Part shown: positions 1 to 12,110 of the stretch, one piece after another
How the letters are laid out: each line of letters starts with the position of its first letter
How positions within the stretch are numbered: position 1 is the first letter of the stretch
DNA from: Planomonospora sp. ID67723
Lineage (GTDB): Bacteria; Actinomycetota; Actinomycetes; Streptosporangiales; Streptosporangiaceae
Direction: 5' to 3'
Assembly: GCF_015711605.1 (NCBI RefSeq)
Contig: NZ_JABTEZ010000002.1
Location: 186,001-250,000, forward strand
DNA length: 64,000 bases
The notes under the pieces: model-generated
What the model was told of the DNA's origin: nothing
The model's input: only the letters and a program-made list of their open reading frames with translations
The model's database searches: none
Made by a program: the position numbers and the translations under genes

Positions 1-632
1 AGACCGTCCTGGTCGACCGGCTGCACGCGGCCGGAGTCGTGGTGGGGGAGAACTTCCGCTTCGGTCACAAGGCCTCCGGCGACGTCGAGACGCTGCGGAC
101 CCTGGGAGAGAAGTACGACTTCGAGGCCGAGGGCGTGCCCCTGGTGAGCAACGGGGAGGCCATCTCCTCCACCCTGATCCGCGAACGGCTCGCCGGAGGG
201 GACATCGAGGCCGTCACCGCCGCGCTGGGCCGCCCGCACCGGGTGGAGGGCGTGGTGGTCCGCGGCTACCAGCGCGGGCGCCAGCTCGGCTTCCCGACCG
301 CCAACGTCGAGTCGCCGGAGTACACCGCGATCCCCGCCGACGGGGTCTACGCCGGCTGGCTCCAGTGCATCCCGACCGGGAACCTGCCCGCGGTCTACGC
401 GGGCGAGCGCTGGCCGGCCGCGATCTCCGTGGGCACCAACCCGACCTTCGAGGGCGTGCCCCGCACCGTCGAGGCCTACGCGCTCGACCGCGACGACCTG
501 GACCTGTACGGCGCGCACGTGGCGGTCGAGTTCGGCCACCGGCTCCGCGGCAACACGAAGTTCGACTCGATCGAGGCGCTGGTCGAGCAGATGAACGCCG
601 ACGTCGCCGAGGCCCGCCGCCTCACCTCCTGA
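1..632 (+). CDS. ribF: Bifunctional riboflavin kinase/FAD synthetase, C-terminal part
   Basis: Phosphorylates riboflavin to FMN and adenylates FMN to FAD in the cytoplasm. The reading frame is already open at base 3, so the N-terminus lies left of the window. What remains starts near the end of the FAD-synthetase (nucleotidyltransferase) domain, with the family sequence VVGENFRFGHKA. The flavokinase domain follows, marked by VVRGYQRGRQLGFPTANV and SVGTNPTF. The stop is TGA at 630-632. A GC-rich inverted repeat (CCGGCCGG at 634-641 and 647-654) lies between this gene and the convergent TetR gene and may terminate both. In actinomycetes ribF usually sits just upstream of rpsO; here the TetR/permease/amidohydrolase genes separate them. 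Confidence 0.95.
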   Translation, partial: TVLVDRLHAAGVVVGENFRFGHKASGDVETLRTLGEKYDFEAEGVPLVSNGEAISSTLIRERLAGGDIEAVTAALGRPHRVEGVVVRGYQRGRQLGFPTANVESPEYTAIPADGVYAGWLQCIPTGNLPAVYAGERWPAAISVGTNPTFEGVPRTVEAYALDRDDLDLYGAHVAVEFGHRLRGNTKFDSIEALVEQMNADVAEARRLTS

Positions 633-641
633 CCCGGCCGG

Positions 642-1259
642 TCAGCCCGGCCGGCCGAGGGCCTGGCGGGCGTAGTCCATCGCGTGGGCGAGCGAGCCCT
701 CACGGGTCACCCCGGGCACGCCGATCACGATCTGGGTGCTGAACCCGTCCAGCATCGCGCGCAGCCGTACCGAGAAACCGGGCAGGTCGGCGGGGGCGAA
801 CTCGCCGCCGCGTGCGCCCTGCTCCAGCAGGGCGACCAGGTCGCGGTGCCAGGCCAGGTCGAGCTCCGCCTGGGTGTCGCGCAGCTCGGGCGCCGCGAGC
901 GTGCGGCCCCACACGTGGACCCAGAGCAGCCAGCGGGGGTCGGCGGCTCCCTCCGGCAGGTACAGCTCCACGAAGGCGGGCAGCCGGTCCATCGCGCTCC
1001 CGCCGGCCGCCAGCAGCGCCGCGCGGCCCGGGACGTGCTTCTCCTCGCTCCAGCGCAGCGTTTCCAGCAGGATGCGGTCCTTGCTGCCGAAGTAGTAGAG
1101 GACGTGACCGCCGCTGGTGCCCACCCGGCGCGCGAGCTCGGCCATCGTCATCTCGGCCGGGCCGTACTCGGCGATCGCCTCCATCGCGGCTTCCAGAACC
1201 TGCTCGCGCGGGCGCTCCAGCCGCCGCCGGACCGTGCCGCGCGCCTGACCGCGTGCCAT
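642..1259 (-). CDS. TetR/AcrR-family transcriptional regulator
   Basis: A 205-residue regulator. The N-terminal helix-turn-helix spans roughly residues 18-65 (EAAMEAIAEYG, then MTMAELARRVGTSGGHVLYYF), and a helical ligand-binding domain follows, as in BetI-like TetR proteins. It starts with ATG at 1259 and faces away from the permease gene. Two abutting 19-bp palindromes lie between the two genes. The natural inference is that it represses itself and the permease/amidohydrolase operon until a ligand, perhaps the permease substrate, releases it. The ligand is unknown. Confidence 0.88.
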   Translation of the reverse strand: MARGQARGTVRRRLERPREQVLEAAMEAIAEYGPAEMTMAELARRVGTSGGHVLYYFGSKDRILLETLRWSEEKHVPGRAALLAAGGSAMDRLPAFVELYLPEGAADPRWLLWVHVWGRTLAAPELRDTQAELDLAWHRDLVALLEQGARGGEFAPADLPGFSVRLRAMLDGFSTQIVIGVPGVTREGSLAHAMDYARQALGRPG

Positions 1260-1320
1260 GTCGCCTCGTTCCGGTAACGGGTCGTTAAGGACTCTTGACG
1301 CTGAACTCTACGACAGTGCA

Positions 1321-1358
1321 TTTTGAATGACATTCAAAATTTTGAATGACATTCAAAA
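1321..1358. promoter_or_regulatory. Doubled palindromic operator, probably for the TetR regulator
   Basis: Two identical copies of TTTTGAATGACATTCAAAA lie back to back at 1321-1339 and 1340-1358. Each copy is a perfect inverted repeat of nine bases around a central A. The junction forms a further perfect 18-bp palindrome (1331-1348). The sequence is AT-rich in a GC-rich genome and sits between the divergent TetR gene (start 1259) and permease gene (start 1382). That is typical of a TetR operator holding two dimers. Confidence 0.85.
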
Positions 1359-1381
1359 TGATCGTCGTGTGAGGAGCTCCC

Positions 1382-2779
1382 GTGCTCGACCAATCGGCTC
1401 TCACGCCGCAAGCGGCTCCGTCCCTGCCCCGCGTGCTCGGCCTGTTCGGCGCGGTCATGCTGACCCTGTCGTGCATCACCCCCACCTCGTCGCTGTTCAT
1501 CATCGTCCCGGAGGTGCTGGCGGGGCAGGGGAGCGGTGCGGTGCTCGCGCTGGTCGCGGGCCTGCTGGTGTCGATCGGCATCGCGTGCTGCTACGCCGAG
1601 CTGGGCACGCTCGCACCGAGCTCCGGCGGAGAGTACGCCATGGTGACCACGCTGCTCGGCCGGTTCTCCGGATGGATCACCTTCGGCCTCTCGGCCTCCC
1701 TGCTGGTCGTCATCCCGCCGATCATCGCGCTGGGCACCGCCGACTACCTGGCGAACCTGTTCACCGTGGACCGCGCCCTCGCCGGGGCGGTCGTCATGCT
1801 GCTGGCCACGCTGTTCGCCGTACTCGACGTCCGCTCCAACGCCTTCATCACCGGTCTCTTCCTGGCCGTCGAGATCATCGCCGCCGCCGTGGTCGCCGGC
1901 TTCGGGTTCCTCAACTCCCAGCGCGACGTGTCGGTGCTCATCTCCCCGGTGGTGCCCGACGGCCAGGGCGGGCTCTCGGCCTTCTCCCTGGGGATCCTGA
2001 TGGCCGGGCTGACGGTCACCATGTTCTCCTTCAACGGCTTCGGCTCGGCCGTCTACCTCACCGAGGAGATCAAGGATCCGCGCCGCAACGTCCCGCGCAC
2101 CGTCTTCTGGGCGCTCGGCCTGGCCGCGGTGATCATCATCGTGCCCACGGCCGGCGCGGTGCTCGGCGTCGGCTCGCTCGACGACCTGGTCAACGGGACC
2201 TTCCCGGACTACGTGGAGTCCTGGACCAGCCCCGGCGTCGCCACCGTGATCAACCTGGGCATCGCGATCGCGATCCTCAACGCGGTCCTGGTCATGGCGC
2301 TGCAGAACGGCCGCGTCATCTTCGCCTCCGGCCGCGACCGCGCCTGGCCCGAGCCGGTCAACCGGGCCCTCACCAGGCTCCACCCCACGTGGGGCTCGCC
2401 CTGGGTGAGCACCCTGGCCGTCGGCCTGCCCGGCGCGCTGATGGCGGCGCTGTTCGACATCGAGGGCCTGCTCGGCGTCACCTCGGTCATCCTGACACTG
2501 GTCTCCCTGGTCATCGCGGTCGCCGCTCTGCGCGCCCGCGCCGGCGGTTACCGCAGGGCCGCCGCCTGGCGGATGCCGCTCTGGCCGGCCGTCCCGGTCG
2601 CGGTGATCGCCGCCCTGCTCTACGCCCTGGCCGAGCAGGAGCTGAAGGACCTGGCCGTCGCCGGCGCCATCGTCGCGATCTGCGCCGCGTACTACCTCCT
2701 GTACCTGCGGCCCCGCGCCGCCAGCCGCTGGGTCGTGGAGACCCCCGAGGAGACGGACTTCCAGGAGGGCGCGCCGTGA
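1382..2779 (+). CDS. APC-superfamily amino acid/polyamine permease
   Basis: A 465-residue integral membrane transporter with about 12 hydrophobic segments. The first has the family pattern [18 protein letters not shown]. The loop [19 protein letters not shown] matches the conserved APC segment between helices 2 and 3. It starts at GTG 1382 behind GAGGAG (1371-1376). The stop overlaps the start of the amidohydrolase gene (GTGA), so the two are co-translated. The likely role is uptake of an amino acid, amine or derivative that the amidohydrolase then cleaves. The substrate cannot be read from the sequence. Confidence 0.88.
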   Translation: MLDQSALTPQAAPSLPRVLGLFGAVMLTLSCITPTSSLFIIVPEVLAGQGSGAVLALVAGLLVSIGIACCYAELGTLAPSSGGEYAMVTTLLGRFSGWITFGLSASLLVVIPPIIALGTADYLANLFTVDRALAGAVVMLLATLFAVLDVRSNAFITGLFLAVEIIAAAVVAGFGFLNSQRDVSVLISPVVPDGQGGLSAFSLGILMAGLTVTMFSFNGFGSAVYLTEEIKDPRRNVPRTVFWALGLAAVIIIVPTAGAVLGVGSLDDLVNGTFPDYVESWTSPGVATVINLGIAIAILNAVLVMALQNGRVIFASGRDRAWPEPVNRALTRLHPTWGSPWVSTLAVGLPGALMAALFDIEGLLGVTSVILTLVSLVIAVAALRARAGGYRRAAAWRMPLWPAVPVAVIAALLYALAEQELKDLAVAGAIVAICAAYYLLYLRPRAASRWVVETPEETDFQEGAP

Positions 2780-4392
2780 ACGACCTGGTCGTGCGCAACG
2801 CCCGGATCCACACCGTGGACCGGGCGCTTCCCCGGGCGCAGGCGCTGGCCGTACGGGACGGGCGGATCACCTGGGTCGGCGACGACGCCTCCCGCCCGCC
2901 GGCCGCCGAGGTGATCGACGCGGGCGGCCGGCTGGTCCTGCCCGGCTTCGTGGACGCCCACAACCATGTACGGCTCGGCTCGGACTCCGCGTGCGTCCAG
3001 CTCGCCGGAGCGGACTCACCGGCGGAGATCGGGCGGCGGATCGCCGCGTGGCGGACGGCCAACCCGGACGCCCGCTGGATCGAGTGCGAGGGCTTCGAGT
3101 ACTCCGCGATCCCCGGCGGCAGGATGCCCCGCGCCGCCGATCTGGACCCCCTCACCGAGGGGCTGCCCGCCTTCGTGCTCGGCTACGACGTGCACACCAT
3201 GTGGGTGAACACGGCCGCCATGCGCGAGCTGGGCATCGACCGCGACCACACCGACCTGCCGTACGGTGTGGCCGAGACCGACGGGACGGGCGAGCCGACC
3301 GGGTTCGTCACCGAGTTCGCGGTGCGCGGCCTGTCGCGGGACGGGCAGCGCGCCCTGGCGGAGCTGGGAGTGCCGTGGGCGAGCGCCGGGCGGCAGTATC
3401 CCCGGCTGCTGGCCAGCCTCGACATGGCCATCCGGCTCGGCATCACCACGATCGTCGAGCCGCAGAACTCCCTGGACGACCTTGCGCTGTTCGAGCGCGC
3501 CAGGGCCGAGGGGCGGCTCCGGTCGCGGGTGATCGCCGCGCTGTTCCACCCCCGGGGAACCGGCGACGCCGAGCTGGCGGACTTCGCGGCGGCGGCACGC
3601 GGCGGGGACGAGTGGCTGCGGGCCGGGCCGCTCAAGCTCTACATCGACGACGTGGTGGAGCCGCACACGGCGGCGCTGCTGGAGCCGTACTGCGGGCACG
3701 CGCACCGGGGGGAGACCTTCTACCCTCCGGAGGAGTTCGCCGAGCTGCTGGCCAAGCTGGACGCGGCCGGCTTCCAGGCGTTCGTGCACGCCACCGGGGA
3801 CCGGGGCATCCGAACCGTGCTGGACGCCGTCCAGCACGCCCGGGAGCTGAACGGCCCCCGCGACGCCCGCCACCAGGTCGTCCACGTCGAGTGCCTCGAC
3901 CCGGCGGACGTGCCGCGCTTCGCCGAGCTGGGCGTCGTCGCCTGCATGCAGCCCCGGCACTGCTCTCCCGACATCGCCGGGCCCGGCCACGACTGGGCCG
4001 AGGCCGTGGGGCCGGGCCGGTGGGCGAAGGCGTGGCCGATGCGGTCGCTGCACGAGGCGGGAGCCGTGCTGGCCTTCTCGAGCGACTGGAACGTGGCCGA
4101 GATGGACCCCATGATCGGCCTGTACACCGCCGTCACCCGGCGCGGCCTGGCGGGCGGTCCCGCCTGGGTGCCGGAGGAGACCGTCGACCTGGAGACCGCC
4201 GTCCGGGCCTACACCCTGGGCTCGGCCTACGCCAACTTCTGCGACCACGACCGCGGTTCCCTGACCGCGGGCAAACTCGCCGACCTGGTGATCCTCTCCG
4301 AGGACCTCTTCGAGATCCCCGCCGAGCGCATCCCCGAGGTCCGGGCCGAGACCGTGATCGTGGGCGGCCGGATCGCCCACGCGGAAGCGTGA
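2776..4392 (+). CDS. Amidohydrolase family 3 (YtcJ-like) metal-dependent hydrolase
   Basis: A 538-residue cytoplasmic metallohydrolase. The N-terminal beta-sandwich strand [13 protein letters not shown] is followed by the metal-binding DAHNHV (after LVLPGF). Further family segments are [34 protein letters not shown] and the C-terminal [14 protein letters not shown]. The start is GTG 2776, which overlaps the permease stop by four bases. The same frame is open far upstream inside the permease gene, but that part is a shadow. YtcJ-type members act on N-acyl or amide substrates, and the operon suggests import followed by hydrolysis. Confidence 0.87.
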   Translation: MNDLVVRNARIHTVDRALPRAQALAVRDGRITWVGDDASRPPAAEVIDAGGRLVLPGFVDAHNHVRLGSDSACVQLAGADSPAEIGRRIAAWRTANPDARWIECEGFEYSAIPGGRMPRAADLDPLTEGLPAFVLGYDVHTMWVNTAAMRELGIDRDHTDLPYGVAETDGTGEPTGFVTEFAVRGLSRDGQRALAELGVPWASAGRQYPRLLASLDMAIRLGITTIVEPQNSLDDLALFERARAEGRLRSRVIAALFHPRGTGDAELADFAAAARGGDEWLRAGPLKLYIDDVVEPHTAALLEPYCGHAHRGETFYPPEEFAELLAKLDAAGFQAFVHATGDRGIRTVLDAVQHARELNGPRDARHQVVHVECLDPADVPRFAELGVVACMQPRHCSPDIAGPGHDWAEAVGPGRWAKAWPMRSLHEAGAVLAFSSDWNVAEMDPMIGLYTAVTRRGLAGGPAWVPEETVDLETAVRAYTLGSAYANFCDHDRGSLTAGKLADLVILSEDLFEIPAERIPEVRAETVIVGGRIAHAEA

Positions 4393-4568
4393 TCCGGCCG
4401 ATCGCGGGGTGTGCGGGGAGGTGGAGGCCGATGGTAGTCTGGCATGTCAGCTCTGTAACCGGTGGTGTTCACGCCCCCGGCCGCTGATCCCGCCACGGCG
4501 ACTGTAGGCACGCACGGTCGTTCGGGCTTCTTCCAATCACGTGTGCCCGTAGACGTTCAAGGAGAGAT

Positions 4569-4838
4569 GTGTCGCTCGACAGCGCCGCAAAGAAGCAGAT
4601 CATCGGTGAGTACGCCAAGAGCGAGACCGACACCGGTTCGCCCGAGGTGCAGATCGCGCTGCTCAGCAAGCGCATCAGTGAGCTCACCGAGCACATGAAG
4701 CGCAACAAGCACGACTTCCACAGCCAGCGCGGTCTGCTGCTGCTGGTCGGCCGTCGCCGCCGCCTGCTCAAGTACCTGCAGAGCAAGGACATCCAGCGTT
4801 ACCGTTCGCTTATCGAGCGGCTCGGCCTGCGCCGCTAG
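4569..4838 (+). CDS. rpsO: 30S ribosomal protein S15
   Basis: An 89-residue primary 16S rRNA-binding protein of the small subunit platform. Conserved segments include [32 protein letters not shown] and [10 protein letters not shown]. The start is GTG 4569 behind AGGAGAG (4559-4565). It is followed by a strong hairpin and the pnp gene, the classic rpsO-pnp order. Confidence 0.97.
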   Translation: MSLDSAAKKQIIGEYAKSETDTGSPEVQIALLSKRISELTEHMKRNKHDFHSQRGLLLLVGRRRRLLKYLQSKDIQRYRSLIERLGLRR

Positions 4839-4844
4839 CATGAC

Positions 4845-4872
4845 GGGGGAGTGGCGTTCGCGCCGCTCCCCC
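4845..4872 (+). terminator. Hairpin terminator after rpsO
   Basis: GGGGGAGTGGCG (4845-4856) pairs with CGCCGCTCCCCC (4861-4872) across a TTCG tetraloop, giving a 12-bp stem with one G-T pair. It lacks a U tract, as is common in high-GC actinomycetes. Because pnp follows in the same direction, it may end some transcripts or protect the rpsO mRNA. Confidence 0.75.
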
Positions 4873-5009
4873 ATCTCATGGGGCCGCTTCCGGCGCGTCG
4901 CGCCCCCTTCAGCCCCGTCCCATGAGCAAACTGAATAGCCGAGACAGTGCCCCGCGTCCGCAAGCAAACGCGCCCCACGGCGTCGGAGGGCCGGTCCTCG
5001 GTAGTGGCC

Positions 5010-5045
5010 CCCGGTCGGCACGGCTAGAGCCGTGTTCGGACCGGG
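5010..5045 (+). promoter_or_regulatory. pnp leader hairpin, candidate RNase III processing site
   Basis: The outer stem CCCGGTC (5010-5016) pairs with GACCGGG (5039-5045). The inner stem CACGGC (5019-5024) pairs with GCCGTG (5029-5034) around a TAGA loop, with small internal loops between. It lies in the rpsO-pnp intergenic leader. In Streptomyces an intergenic hairpin at this position is cut by RNase III and takes part in control of pnp; the same role here is inferred from position and shape. The rest of 4873-5155 shows no gene. Confidence 0.6.
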
Positions 5046-5155
5046 CGCTTCGATCGAAGACCGGCGCTGCACCTACGGGGAAGCGGCGAGAAGACGACCC
5101 AGTCACGACACGCGTGCCTGGACGGACGCGGGCGACCGACACAAGGAGGTCCCCC

Positions 5156-7503
5156 GTGGAGGGTGTCCACAGCAGCGAAGCCGTCATCGACAACGGCTCT
5201 TTCGGCACGCGCACCATCCGGTTCGAGACCGGGCGGTTCGCGCGCCAGGCGGCGGGTTCCGCCGTCGTTCACCTGGACGACGAGACGATGGTCCTGTCCG
5301 CGACCACCGCGTCCAAGAACCCCAAGGACAACCTCGACTTCTTCCCCCTGACGGTGGACGTCGAGGAGCGCATGTACGCCGCGGGCCGCATCCCCGGCTC
5401 GTTCTTCCGGCGTGAGGGCCGTCCCTCCGAGGACGCCATCCTCACCTGCCGCCTGATCGACCGGCCGCTGCGCCCGTCGTTCGTCAAGGGCCTGCGCAAC
5501 GAGATCCAGGTCGTCGCCACGATCATGGCGCTCCACCCCGACCACCTCTACGACGTGGTCGCGATCAACGCCGCCTCCCTGTCGACGCAGCTCGCCGGGC
5601 TGCCCTTCTCGGGCCCGATCGGCGGCGTGCGCGTCGCGCTGATCGAGGGCCAGTGGATCGGCTTCCCGACCCACACGGAGCTGGAGAGCGCCACCTTCGA
5701 CATGGTCGTGGCCGGCCGCGTGCTGGAGGACGGCGACGTCGCGATCATGATGGTCGAGGCCGAGTCCACCCGCGACACGCTCAAGCTCATCGCCGACGGC
5801 GCCGTCGCGCCGACCGAGGAGACCGTGGCGCAGGGCCTGGAGGCCGCCAAGCCGTTCATCAAGGTGCTGTGCGAGGCGCAGTCCAAGGTGGCCAAGGTCG
5901 CCGCCAAGGAGACCCGCGAGTACCCCCTCTTCCTCGACTACCAGGACGACGTCCTGGAGGCCGTGACCGGCGCGGTCAAGAGCGAGCTGGCCGCCGCGCT
6001 GACCATCGCGGGCAAGCAGGAGCGCGAGGCCGAGCTCGACCGGGTGAAGACGCTGGCCGCCGAGAAGGTCGCCGCCGACTTCGAGGGCCGCGAGAAGGAG
6101 ATCGGGGCCGCCTTCCGGTCGCTGACCAAGAAGCTCATGCGCGAGCGGGTCATCTCCGAGGGCGTGCGCATCGACGGCCGCGGCGTGAAGGACATCCGCC
6201 AGCTCAACGCCGAGGTCCACGTCGTGCCCCGGGTGCACGGCTCGGCCCTGTTCGAGCGCGGGGAGACCCAGATCCTGGGCGTCACCACGCTGAACATGCT
6301 CCGCATGGAGCAGATGATCGACACGCTCAACCCCGAGCGCACCAAGCGTTACATGCACAACTACAACTTCCCGCCCTACTCCACCGGCGAGACCGGCCGC
6401 GTGGGCTCGCCCAAGCGCCGCGAGATCGGCCACGGCGCGCTCGCCGAGCGGGCGCTCATCCCGGTCCTGCCGGCCCGCGAGGAGTTCCCCTACGCGATCC
6501 GCCAGGTGTCGGAGGCGCTCGGCTCCAACGGCTCCACCTCCATGGGCTCGGTCTGCGCCAGCACGATGTCCCTGCTGGACGCGGGCGTCCCGCTGAAGGG
6601 CATCGTCGCGGGCATCGCGATGGGCCTCATCAACGAGGGCGACCAGTACGTCACGCTGACCGACATCCTCGGGGCTGAGGACGCCATGGGCGACATGGAC
6701 TTCAAGGTCGCCGGTACCAAGGAGATCATCACCGCCCTGCAGCTCGACACCAAGCTCGACGGCATCCCCGCCTCGATCCTGGCCGCCGCGCTGAAGCAGG
6801 CCAAGGGCGCCCGCCTGGCCATCATCGACGTGATGCAGGAGGCCATCGACTCCCCGGCGGAGATGAACGTGACGGCCCCGCGCATCATCACGATCAAGGT
6901 CCCGGTCGACAAGATCGGCGAGGTCATCGGCCCGAAGGGCAAGATGATCAACCAGATCCAGGACGACACCGGCGCCGAGATCACGATCGAGGACGACGGA
7001 ACCATCTACATCGGCGCGACCGACGGCCCGTCCGCCGAGGCGGCCCGGTCGGCGATCAACGCCATCGCCAACCCGCACATGCCGGAGGTCGGCGAGCGCT
7101 ACCTGGGCACGGTCGTCAAGATCGCCGCTTTCGGCGCGTTCATCTCCCTCATGCCGGGCAAGGACGGCCTGCTGCACGTCTCCCAGATCCGCAAGCTGCA
7201 CGGCGGCAAGCGCATCGAGAACGTCGAGGACGTCATGAACGTCGGCGAGAAGATCCAGGTGGAGATCGCCGAGATCGACTCGCGCGGCAAGCTCTCCCTG
7301 GTCCCCGTCGAGGTCGTCGAGAAGGAGGCCGAGACGCAGGGCGAGGCCGGCACCCCCGAGTCGGGAGAGTCGGACGCCGCTCCCGCGGCCGCCGGCGCCT
7401 CCGCCGCGCCGGCCGAGGAGAGGCCGCGCGAGGAGCAGCCCCGCCGCACCCGTACGCGCACCCGCAGCAGCGGTGGCGGCCGCGGGGGAGAAGACCGCAA
7501 CTC

Positions 7504-7507
<4 letters not shown>
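5156..7507 (+). CDS. pnp: Polyribonucleotide nucleotidyltransferase (PNPase)
   Basis: A 3'-5' phosphorolytic exoribonuclease of 783 residues that can also add 3' tails. Two RNase PH-like domains flank an alpha-helical domain. The second carries the catalytic segment [21 protein letters not shown] and [23 protein letters not shown] domain ([16 protein letters not shown], near residue 585) and an S1 domain (from about residue 645) follow. The tail is acidic and Ala/Pro-rich and ends in a basic Arg/Thr stretch. The start is GTG 5156 behind a perfect AAGGAGG; upstream in-frame codons have no ribosome binding site. The stop overlaps the peptidase gene (GTGA). Confidence 0.97.
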
Positions 7508-9673
<2,166 letters not shown>

Positions 9674-9733
9674 GCCGCCGGCGCCGGGTCCGGCGACCGG
9701 AACTCCGATCACGGGACCGCCCGTTCTTCCGGC

Positions 9734-9910
9734 ATGACACGACCTGAGCTCGTCTGCCCGCTGTGCCGGAACACGGAGTTCCAGCAGGAGAAGGGGCGGC
9801 TGGACACCCGGTGGGGGATGACCTCCCACCGGGTAACCCTGATGATCTGCACGCGCTGCCGCTATATCCTCCACTTCTATGACAAGCGCTCCATCTTCGA
9901 CTTCGACTGA
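9734..9910 (+). CDS. Small zinc-ribbon protein (58 aa)
   Basis: A short protein with two CxxC knuckles (CPLC near residue 9 and CTRC near residue 39) that would form one zinc ribbon. The rest is basic and aromatic and ends in DKRSIFDFD. It starts at ATG 9734 and overlaps the following acetyltransferase gene by 32 bases in another frame. I do not recognise a specific function; small zinc ribbons often bind nucleic acid or protein partners. Confidence 0.65.
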   Translation: MTRPELVCPLCRNTEFQQEKGRLDTRWGMTSHRVTLMICTRCRYILHFYDKRSIFDFD

Positions 9911-10388
9911 CATCCGCTGGGCCGAGGCGGGGGAGCTGCCCGGGCTGGCGGCGGTGGAAGTCGCGGCCGACGGGGTGTTCGCCCAGGTGGGGATCGTCTT
10001 CCCGGCAGGGACGACGATGATCGAGGAGACCGACGACCCGTCACGGGTCCTGGTCGCGGGTGATCCGCCGGTCGGGTTCGCGATGTTCGGCTGGGTCGAC
10101 GGGAACGTCCACCTCGACCAGCTCGCGGTCCATCCCGATCACGGGCGCAGGGGCGTCGGCGGGCGGTTGGTGGAGGCGCTCTGCGCGCACGCGGTCTCGG
10201 TCGGCTCGGCGGCCGTCACGCTCACCACCTTCCGGGACGTGCCGTGGAACGGGCCCTGGTACGGCCGGCGCGGCTTCACCGTGCTCGATCCCGCCGAGTG
10301 GGGGCCTGAGCTGGCCGCGCTGGTGGCCCACGAGCGGGAGCTGGGCATCGAGCTCGCGCCCCGCGTGGTGATGCGCCGGATCCTGTGA
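9879..10388 (+). CDS. GNAT-family N-acetyltransferase
   Basis: A 169-residue single-domain GNAT protein. The acetyl-CoA pyrophosphate-binding motif is RRGVGGRLVEAL, preceded by the strand HLDQLAVHPDHG. The C-terminal WYGRRGF segment is typical of the fold. The start ATG 9879 lies inside the end of the zinc-ribbon gene. The acceptor substrate is unknown. A 15-base tandem duplication spans its stop codon. Confidence 0.85.
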   Translation: MTSAPSSTSTDIRWAEAGELPGLAAVEVAADGVFAQVGIVFPAGTTMIEETDDPSRVLVAGDPPVGFAMFGWVDGNVHLDQLAVHPDHGRRGVGGRLVEALCAHAVSVGSAAVTLTTFRDVPWNGPWYGRRGFTVLDPAEWGPELAALVAHERELGIELAPRVVMRRIL

Positions 10389-10405
10389 GTCCGGATCCTG
10401 TGAGT
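10376..10405 (+). repeat. 15-bp tandem duplication across a stop codon
   Basis: CCGGATCCTGTGAGT occurs twice head to tail at 10376-10390 and 10391-10405. The first copy contains the last codons and the TGA stop of the acetyltransferase gene; the second lies just outside. It looks like a recent slippage or duplication that left the protein intact. Confidence 0.85.
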
Positions 10406-10516
10406 AGAGAGGCCTGCCGGACCCCGTCCCGGGGCTCCGTGCGGGGTGTGCGGATCGACGGAGAAGGCCCCGTCCGCCGGTCCGGGCTGCGGGCCGGGCG
10501 GGTGGCGGGGCCGCTC

Positions 10517-11386
10517 CTACAGGGCCAGGCCGACGGTGAACAGCAGGCCGAAGACCAGCTGGAGGCGGCCCGTCTGCTGGAGTGTGGTGATCAGCGCGGG
10601 CCCGGTGGCCCCGGCTCGCACCGCCTTCACCGGGGCGACCGCCAGCGGCGCGGCGAGCACGCCCAGCGCCGCGAACGGGTGCCAGGGGACCAGGGCCAGA
10701 CAGATCGCCAGCGGCAGGACCAGGCACAGGGCGTAGAGCGTGCGGGTACGGCTGTCGCCGAGGACGACGGCCATGGTGCGCTTGCCCGCCGGGCCGTCGG
10801 TCGCGATGTCGCGCAGGTTGTTGACCACCAGCATCGCGCAGGCCAGCAGGCCGACGGGAACGGCGGCGGCCACCGCGGTCCAGGGCAGCGTCTCGAGCTG
10901 GACGAAGGTGGTGCCCGCCACGGCCACCAGGCCGAAGAAGACGAAGACCGAGATCTCGCCGAGCGCGCGGTAGCCGTACGGGCGCGAGCCGCCGGTGTAG
11001 AACCAGCCCGCCGCGATCGAGGCCGCGCCGACCGGCAGCATCCACCAGGCCCGGGTCACCACGACCAGCACCAGCCCGGCCACGGCGGCGGCCAGGAAGC
11101 AGCCCAGGGCGGCCGCCAGGACCTGGCGGGGGGCGGCGGCGCGGGAGCCGACCAGGCGCATCGGGCCGACCCGGTCGTCGTCGGTGCCGCGCACGCCGTC
11201 GCTGTAGTCGTTGGCGTAGTTCACCCCCACCTGGAGGGCGAGCGCCACGAACAGGGCGAGCAGGGCCCGCCACCACACCGCTCCGCCGTACCCGGCGGCG
11301 ATGCCGGTGCCGACGGCGACCGGGACGACGGCGGCGGGGAGGGTGCGGGGCCGGGCGCCGGCGATCCACTGGCTCGGGGTGGCCAT
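10517..11386 (-). CDS. menA: 1,4-dihydroxy-2-naphthoate polyprenyltransferase
   Basis: A membrane UbiA-family prenyltransferase of 289 residues. It attaches the polyprenyl chain to 1,4-dihydroxy-2-naphthoate in menaquinone synthesis. The Asp-rich prenyl-diphosphate site is NYANDYSDGVRGTDDDRVG (about residues 56-74), and a second conserved segment is NNLRDIATD. About eight or nine hydrophobic helices are seen. It starts with ATG at 11386. No other menaquinone gene is in the window. Confidence 0.92.
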   Translation of the reverse strand: MATPSQWIAGARPRTLPAAVVPVAVGTGIAAGYGGAVWWRALLALFVALALQVGVNYANDYSDGVRGTDDDRVGPMRLVGSRAAAPRQVLAAALGCFLAAAVAGLVLVVVTRAWWMLPVGAASIAAGWFYTGGSRPYGYRALGEISVFVFFGLVAVAGTTFVQLETLPWTAVAAAVPVGLLACAMLVVNNLRDIATDGPAGKRTMAVVLGDSRTRTLYALCLVLPLAICLALVPWHPFAALGVLAAPLAVAPVKAVRAGATGPALITTLQQTGRLQLVFGLLFTVGLAL

Positions 11387-11498
11387 GGTGTTGCGGATGT
11401 CCTCTCGGGCTCGTCTGGGGGTTCGCCCGGGTCCGTACGGCTCCGGGGCGGGTCTCGAGGGATTCTCGGCGGCCCCGCGGATCCGGAAGGGCCCGGCT

Positions 11499-12110
11499 CT
11501 AGCTGATGTCGGTGGCCAGGCGGATCATCCGCACCGGCCGGCCCATGTTCAGAACCCGCTCGGCGCCGTCGTCGCCCCAGCCCGCCGACTCGAGGAAGCC
11601 GAGCAGCTGGTGGTTGTCGGCGAACACCCAGGTCACGACGGTGTGATAGCCGTCCTCGCGCAGGTGGTCGACCGTGGCGTTGAGCAGGCGGCTGCCGTGG
11701 CCGCGCCGGACGTGGTCCGGGTCCACGAGGAAGGTGAGCATCTCGGCCGTGGTCGTGGGGTCGAGGTCGGGGTCCTCGGCGGGGGCGTGGGAGGCCAGGC
11801 CCACCACGCGCTCCGCGCCCTGCATCGCCGCCAGGGCCTCGATCCCGCCGGGGCCCAGCGCGGGGAACGCGTCGGTGTCGAGGACGACCTGCTCCACCGC
11901 GACGAGCACGCGGTGCCGGGAGGTCGGCGGGGTGACGATCGCCTCGTCCCACTGCCGCCGCCACATCTGCTCGGCGGCCGGGCCGGTCATCTGCTCCAGC
12001 GGTCCCTCGGGCAGGAACTCGCGGTAGCCGTACCGCCAGGCGCGGATCTGGGTGCCAGTGACCGCATCGACATCGTCGTGCCGAGCCGCCCGCACCCCTA
12101 CGTCTGCCAT
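11499..12110 (-). CDS. GNAT-family N-acetyltransferase
   Basis: A 203-residue GNAT protein. The acetyl-CoA-binding motif is VRRGHGSRLLNATVDHL, preceded by TFLVDPDH, and FLESAGW completes the fold. I place the start at ATG 12110 because AAGGAG lies nine bases upstream; an in-frame codon at 12149 has no such site. It lies upstream of menA on the same strand with a 112-base gap, so a shared transcript is possible. The substrate is unknown. Confidence 0.83.
   Translation of the reverse strand: MADVGVRAARHDDVDAVTGTQIRAWRYGYREFLPEGPLEQMTGPAAEQMWRRQWDEAIVTPPTSRHRVLVAVEQVVLDTDAFPALGPGGIEALAAMQGAERVVGLASHAPAEDPDLDPTTTAEMLTFLVDPDHVRRGHGSRLLNATVDHLREDGYHTVVTWVFADNHQLLGFLESAGWGDDGAERVLNMGRPVRMIRLATDIS

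Noticed and set aside
1327-4392. A single 1021-residue protein covering permease and amidohydrolase
   Set aside because: The first part is the permease gene read in a wrong frame. The amidohydrolase has its own start at 2776 overlapping the permease stop.
5024-7201. A 725-codon frame antisense to pnp
   Set aside because: It lies wholly opposite a certain core gene and has no family motifs.
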